The notes beneath the pieces were generated by a model. That model was given only the letters and a program-made list of their open reading frames with translations, did no database searches and had not been told where the DNA came from. The position numbers were made by a program, and so were the translations under genes. Shown here piece after piece: positions 14,714 through 15,670 of a DNA stretch of 15,670 nucleotides. The first letter of the stretch is position 1. Every line of letters starts with the position of its first letter. This DNA comes from Rikenella sp. (GTDB taxonomy: Bacteria > Bacteroidota > Bacteroidia > Bacteroidales > Rikenellaceae), in NCBI GenBank assembly GCA_029054535.1, contig JAIDFC010000086.1, positions 1 to 15,670 of the forward strand, in the 5' to 3' direction.

Positions 14714-15316
14714 CTACGCCTCTGCGACAAGATGTTCGACCAGCACTTTCAACCCGATCAAGATCAAAATCGCGCCTCCGAGCAGTTCGGCCCATTCGCC
14801 GAGCCTCCCACGGCTCCTCCGTCCGAGGTACAGCCCCGTCAGCGACGAGACAAGCGTTACCGCGGCGATCACGAAGACCGCCGCCAACATATTGATCCAT
14901 TGCGAATCGACCGGCAGGATCGTCAGCGGCAGCAACGCCATCGCGATTCCCGCCACCAACGCATCGATACTCGTCGCCAGCCCCAGCATCACGTTCCGAC
15001 CCAGCGCAAACGGGTTTCCTTGCATCTGGTCCTCTTCTTCCGGCTCTTCGAACGACTCCCGAATCATCCTCCCGCCCAAAAAGAGCAGCAAAACAAAGGC
15101 GATCCAATGGTCGTACGCCTCGATGACCGTCCGAAACCGGGTCGCGAGCATCCAGCCTACCAACGGCGTCAACCCCTGACATCCCCCCAATACGGCGGCG
15201 AAGCGGAACAACCGTCGCCGGTTACAGGCGCAACAAGCCATGCCGCACGAAAGCGACACGGCGAACGAGTCGAAACAGAGTCCGACGGCGAACACGAAAA
15301 GCGTGATAAAGTCCAC
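14714..15316 (-). CDS. mntP: Manganese efflux pump MntP
   Basis: A protein of 200 residues with six predicted membrane helices, the normal MntP (YebN) size. It carries the paired acidic motifs of the family: D16 in CFDSFAVS (helix 1) and D118 in LATSIDALVAG (helix 4), equivalent to residues needed by E. coli MntP. A cytoplasmic acidic loop (ESFEEPEEEDQMQG, about 87-100) joins the two halves. MntP exports Mn2+ to prevent toxicity. Translation starts at GTG (15316), since the next ATG would remove the first helix. In E. coli the gene is controlled by a Mn2+ riboswitch and MntR; no such leader is visible here, because the region upstream is occupied by the GNAT gene. Confidence 0.93.
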   Translation of the reverse strand: MDFITLFVFAVGLCFDSFAVSLSCGMACCACNRRRLFRFAAVLGGCQGLTPLVGWMLATRFRTVIEAYDHWIAFVLLLFLGGRMIRESFEEPEEEDQMQGNPFALGRNVMLGLATSIDALVAGIAMALLPLTILPVDSQWINMLAAVFVIAAVTLVSSLTGLYLGRRSRGRLGEWAELLGGAILILIGLKVLVEHLVAEA

Positions 15317-15670
15317 CCGAACAAAAGAGATTTTGAGGCTGCTAATTTAGAGATAATTCCGCGAACTCCGCACGCTCGGGGCGCGGCGCTACGCCCCGTC
15401 GCTCCCTCGGACCATTCGAGCCGGAGAATCGGGTAGGGGAGTCCCTCGCCGTCGACCGCCGTTCGTCCCGTCTGCCGGAACCCCATCCGCAGGTAGAACC
15501 CCACGGCCTGTTCATTCTGCTCGTTGACCTCCACGCGTCGACATCCCAACGTCCGCACCGCATGCAATACCAACTCTCGCCCGATTCCCCGTCCTCGTTC
15601 GGCCGGAGCCACGAACAACATCTCGATCCCCGCGTCGGCCGTCCCCAAGAATGCCACGATACGCCCATCC
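15169..15670 (-). CDS. GNAT family N-acetyltransferase (YjaB-like), 5' end outside window, abnormal C-terminal run-on
   Basis: The 5' part lies beyond the window, so only the second half of the domain is seen. It has the acetyl-CoA binding loop (FVAPAERGRGIGRELV), then VEVNEQNEQAVGFYLRMGFRQTGR and GEGLPYPILRL, which closely follow the end of YjaB-type acetyltransferases (NEQNEQAVGFY...GRSEVD...PYPLL). That family normally stops just after PYPLLNL, about 15412 here. The frame instead continues 80 codons with unrelated composition to a stop at 15169, overlapping the start of mntP by 148 nt. Another frame has a stop near 15342. Either the stop was lost by mutation, a frameshift occurred, or the sequence has an error. 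Substrate unknown. Confidence 0.8.
   Translation of the reverse strand, partial: DGRIVAFLGTADAGIEMLFVAPAERGRGIGRELVLHAVRTLGCRRVEVNEQNEQAVGFYLRMGFRQTGRTAVDGEGLPYPILRLEWSEGATGRSAAPRACGVRGIISKLAASKSLLFGWTLSRFSCSPSDSVSTRSPCRFRAAWLVAPVTGDGCSASPPYWGDVRG

Overview
The window looks like chromosomal DNA of a fairly GC-rich gut-type Bacteroidales, with an Alistipes/Rikenellaceae-like genome the best guess. The reasons are several promoters matching the Bacteroidetes primary sigma layout (TTTG, about 20 bp, TAnnTTTG), few Shine-Dalgarno sites, SPII lipoprotein signals with an SSC lipobox, and a FimA/Mfa1-type fimbrillin locus with DUF5119 and DUF3575 partners. The genus is inferred from composition and gene content, not from a marker gene.

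Left part (1-6000), mostly plus strand. It holds a DUF456 membrane protein, a convergent minus-strand OmpH/Skp-like lipoprotein, ruvA (Holliday junction branch migration), a MATE efflux transporter, and a large PiT-type phosphate transporter with a cytoplasmic PhoU-like tail. The MATE gene has a textbook promoter followed by a structured leader that ends in a strong intrinsic terminator before the start codon. This is an attenuator or riboswitch-like arrangement that I cannot assign to a known class, and it is the best candidate for something undescribed here.

Middle part (6387-11830), minus strand. A four-gene fimbrial operon is read from a promoter at about 11800 to a long hairpin terminator at about 6400. 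In transcription order it encodes a 686-residue envelope protein joining an OmpA-like domain, a Q-rich coiled coil and a DUF3575 barrel; a DUF5119 lipoprotein (probable anchor or assembly subunit); and two paralogous fimbrillin lipoproteins (probable shaft or tip subunits). An unassigned stretch without a gene (about 6000-6390) lies downstream of it.

Right part (11830-15670). It holds an uncharacterised acidic alpha-helical protein, a decayed C-terminal fragment of what looks like a FISUMP-type surface protein, and tRNA-Asp(GTC) with its own consensus promoter and terminator. Then comes a minus-strand cluster of a YjaB-like GNAT acetyltransferase (cut by the window edge), an MntP manganese exporter and a secreted DNase I-fold (EEP) hydrolase. 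The GNAT frame has no stop at the expected place and runs about 148 nt into mntP.
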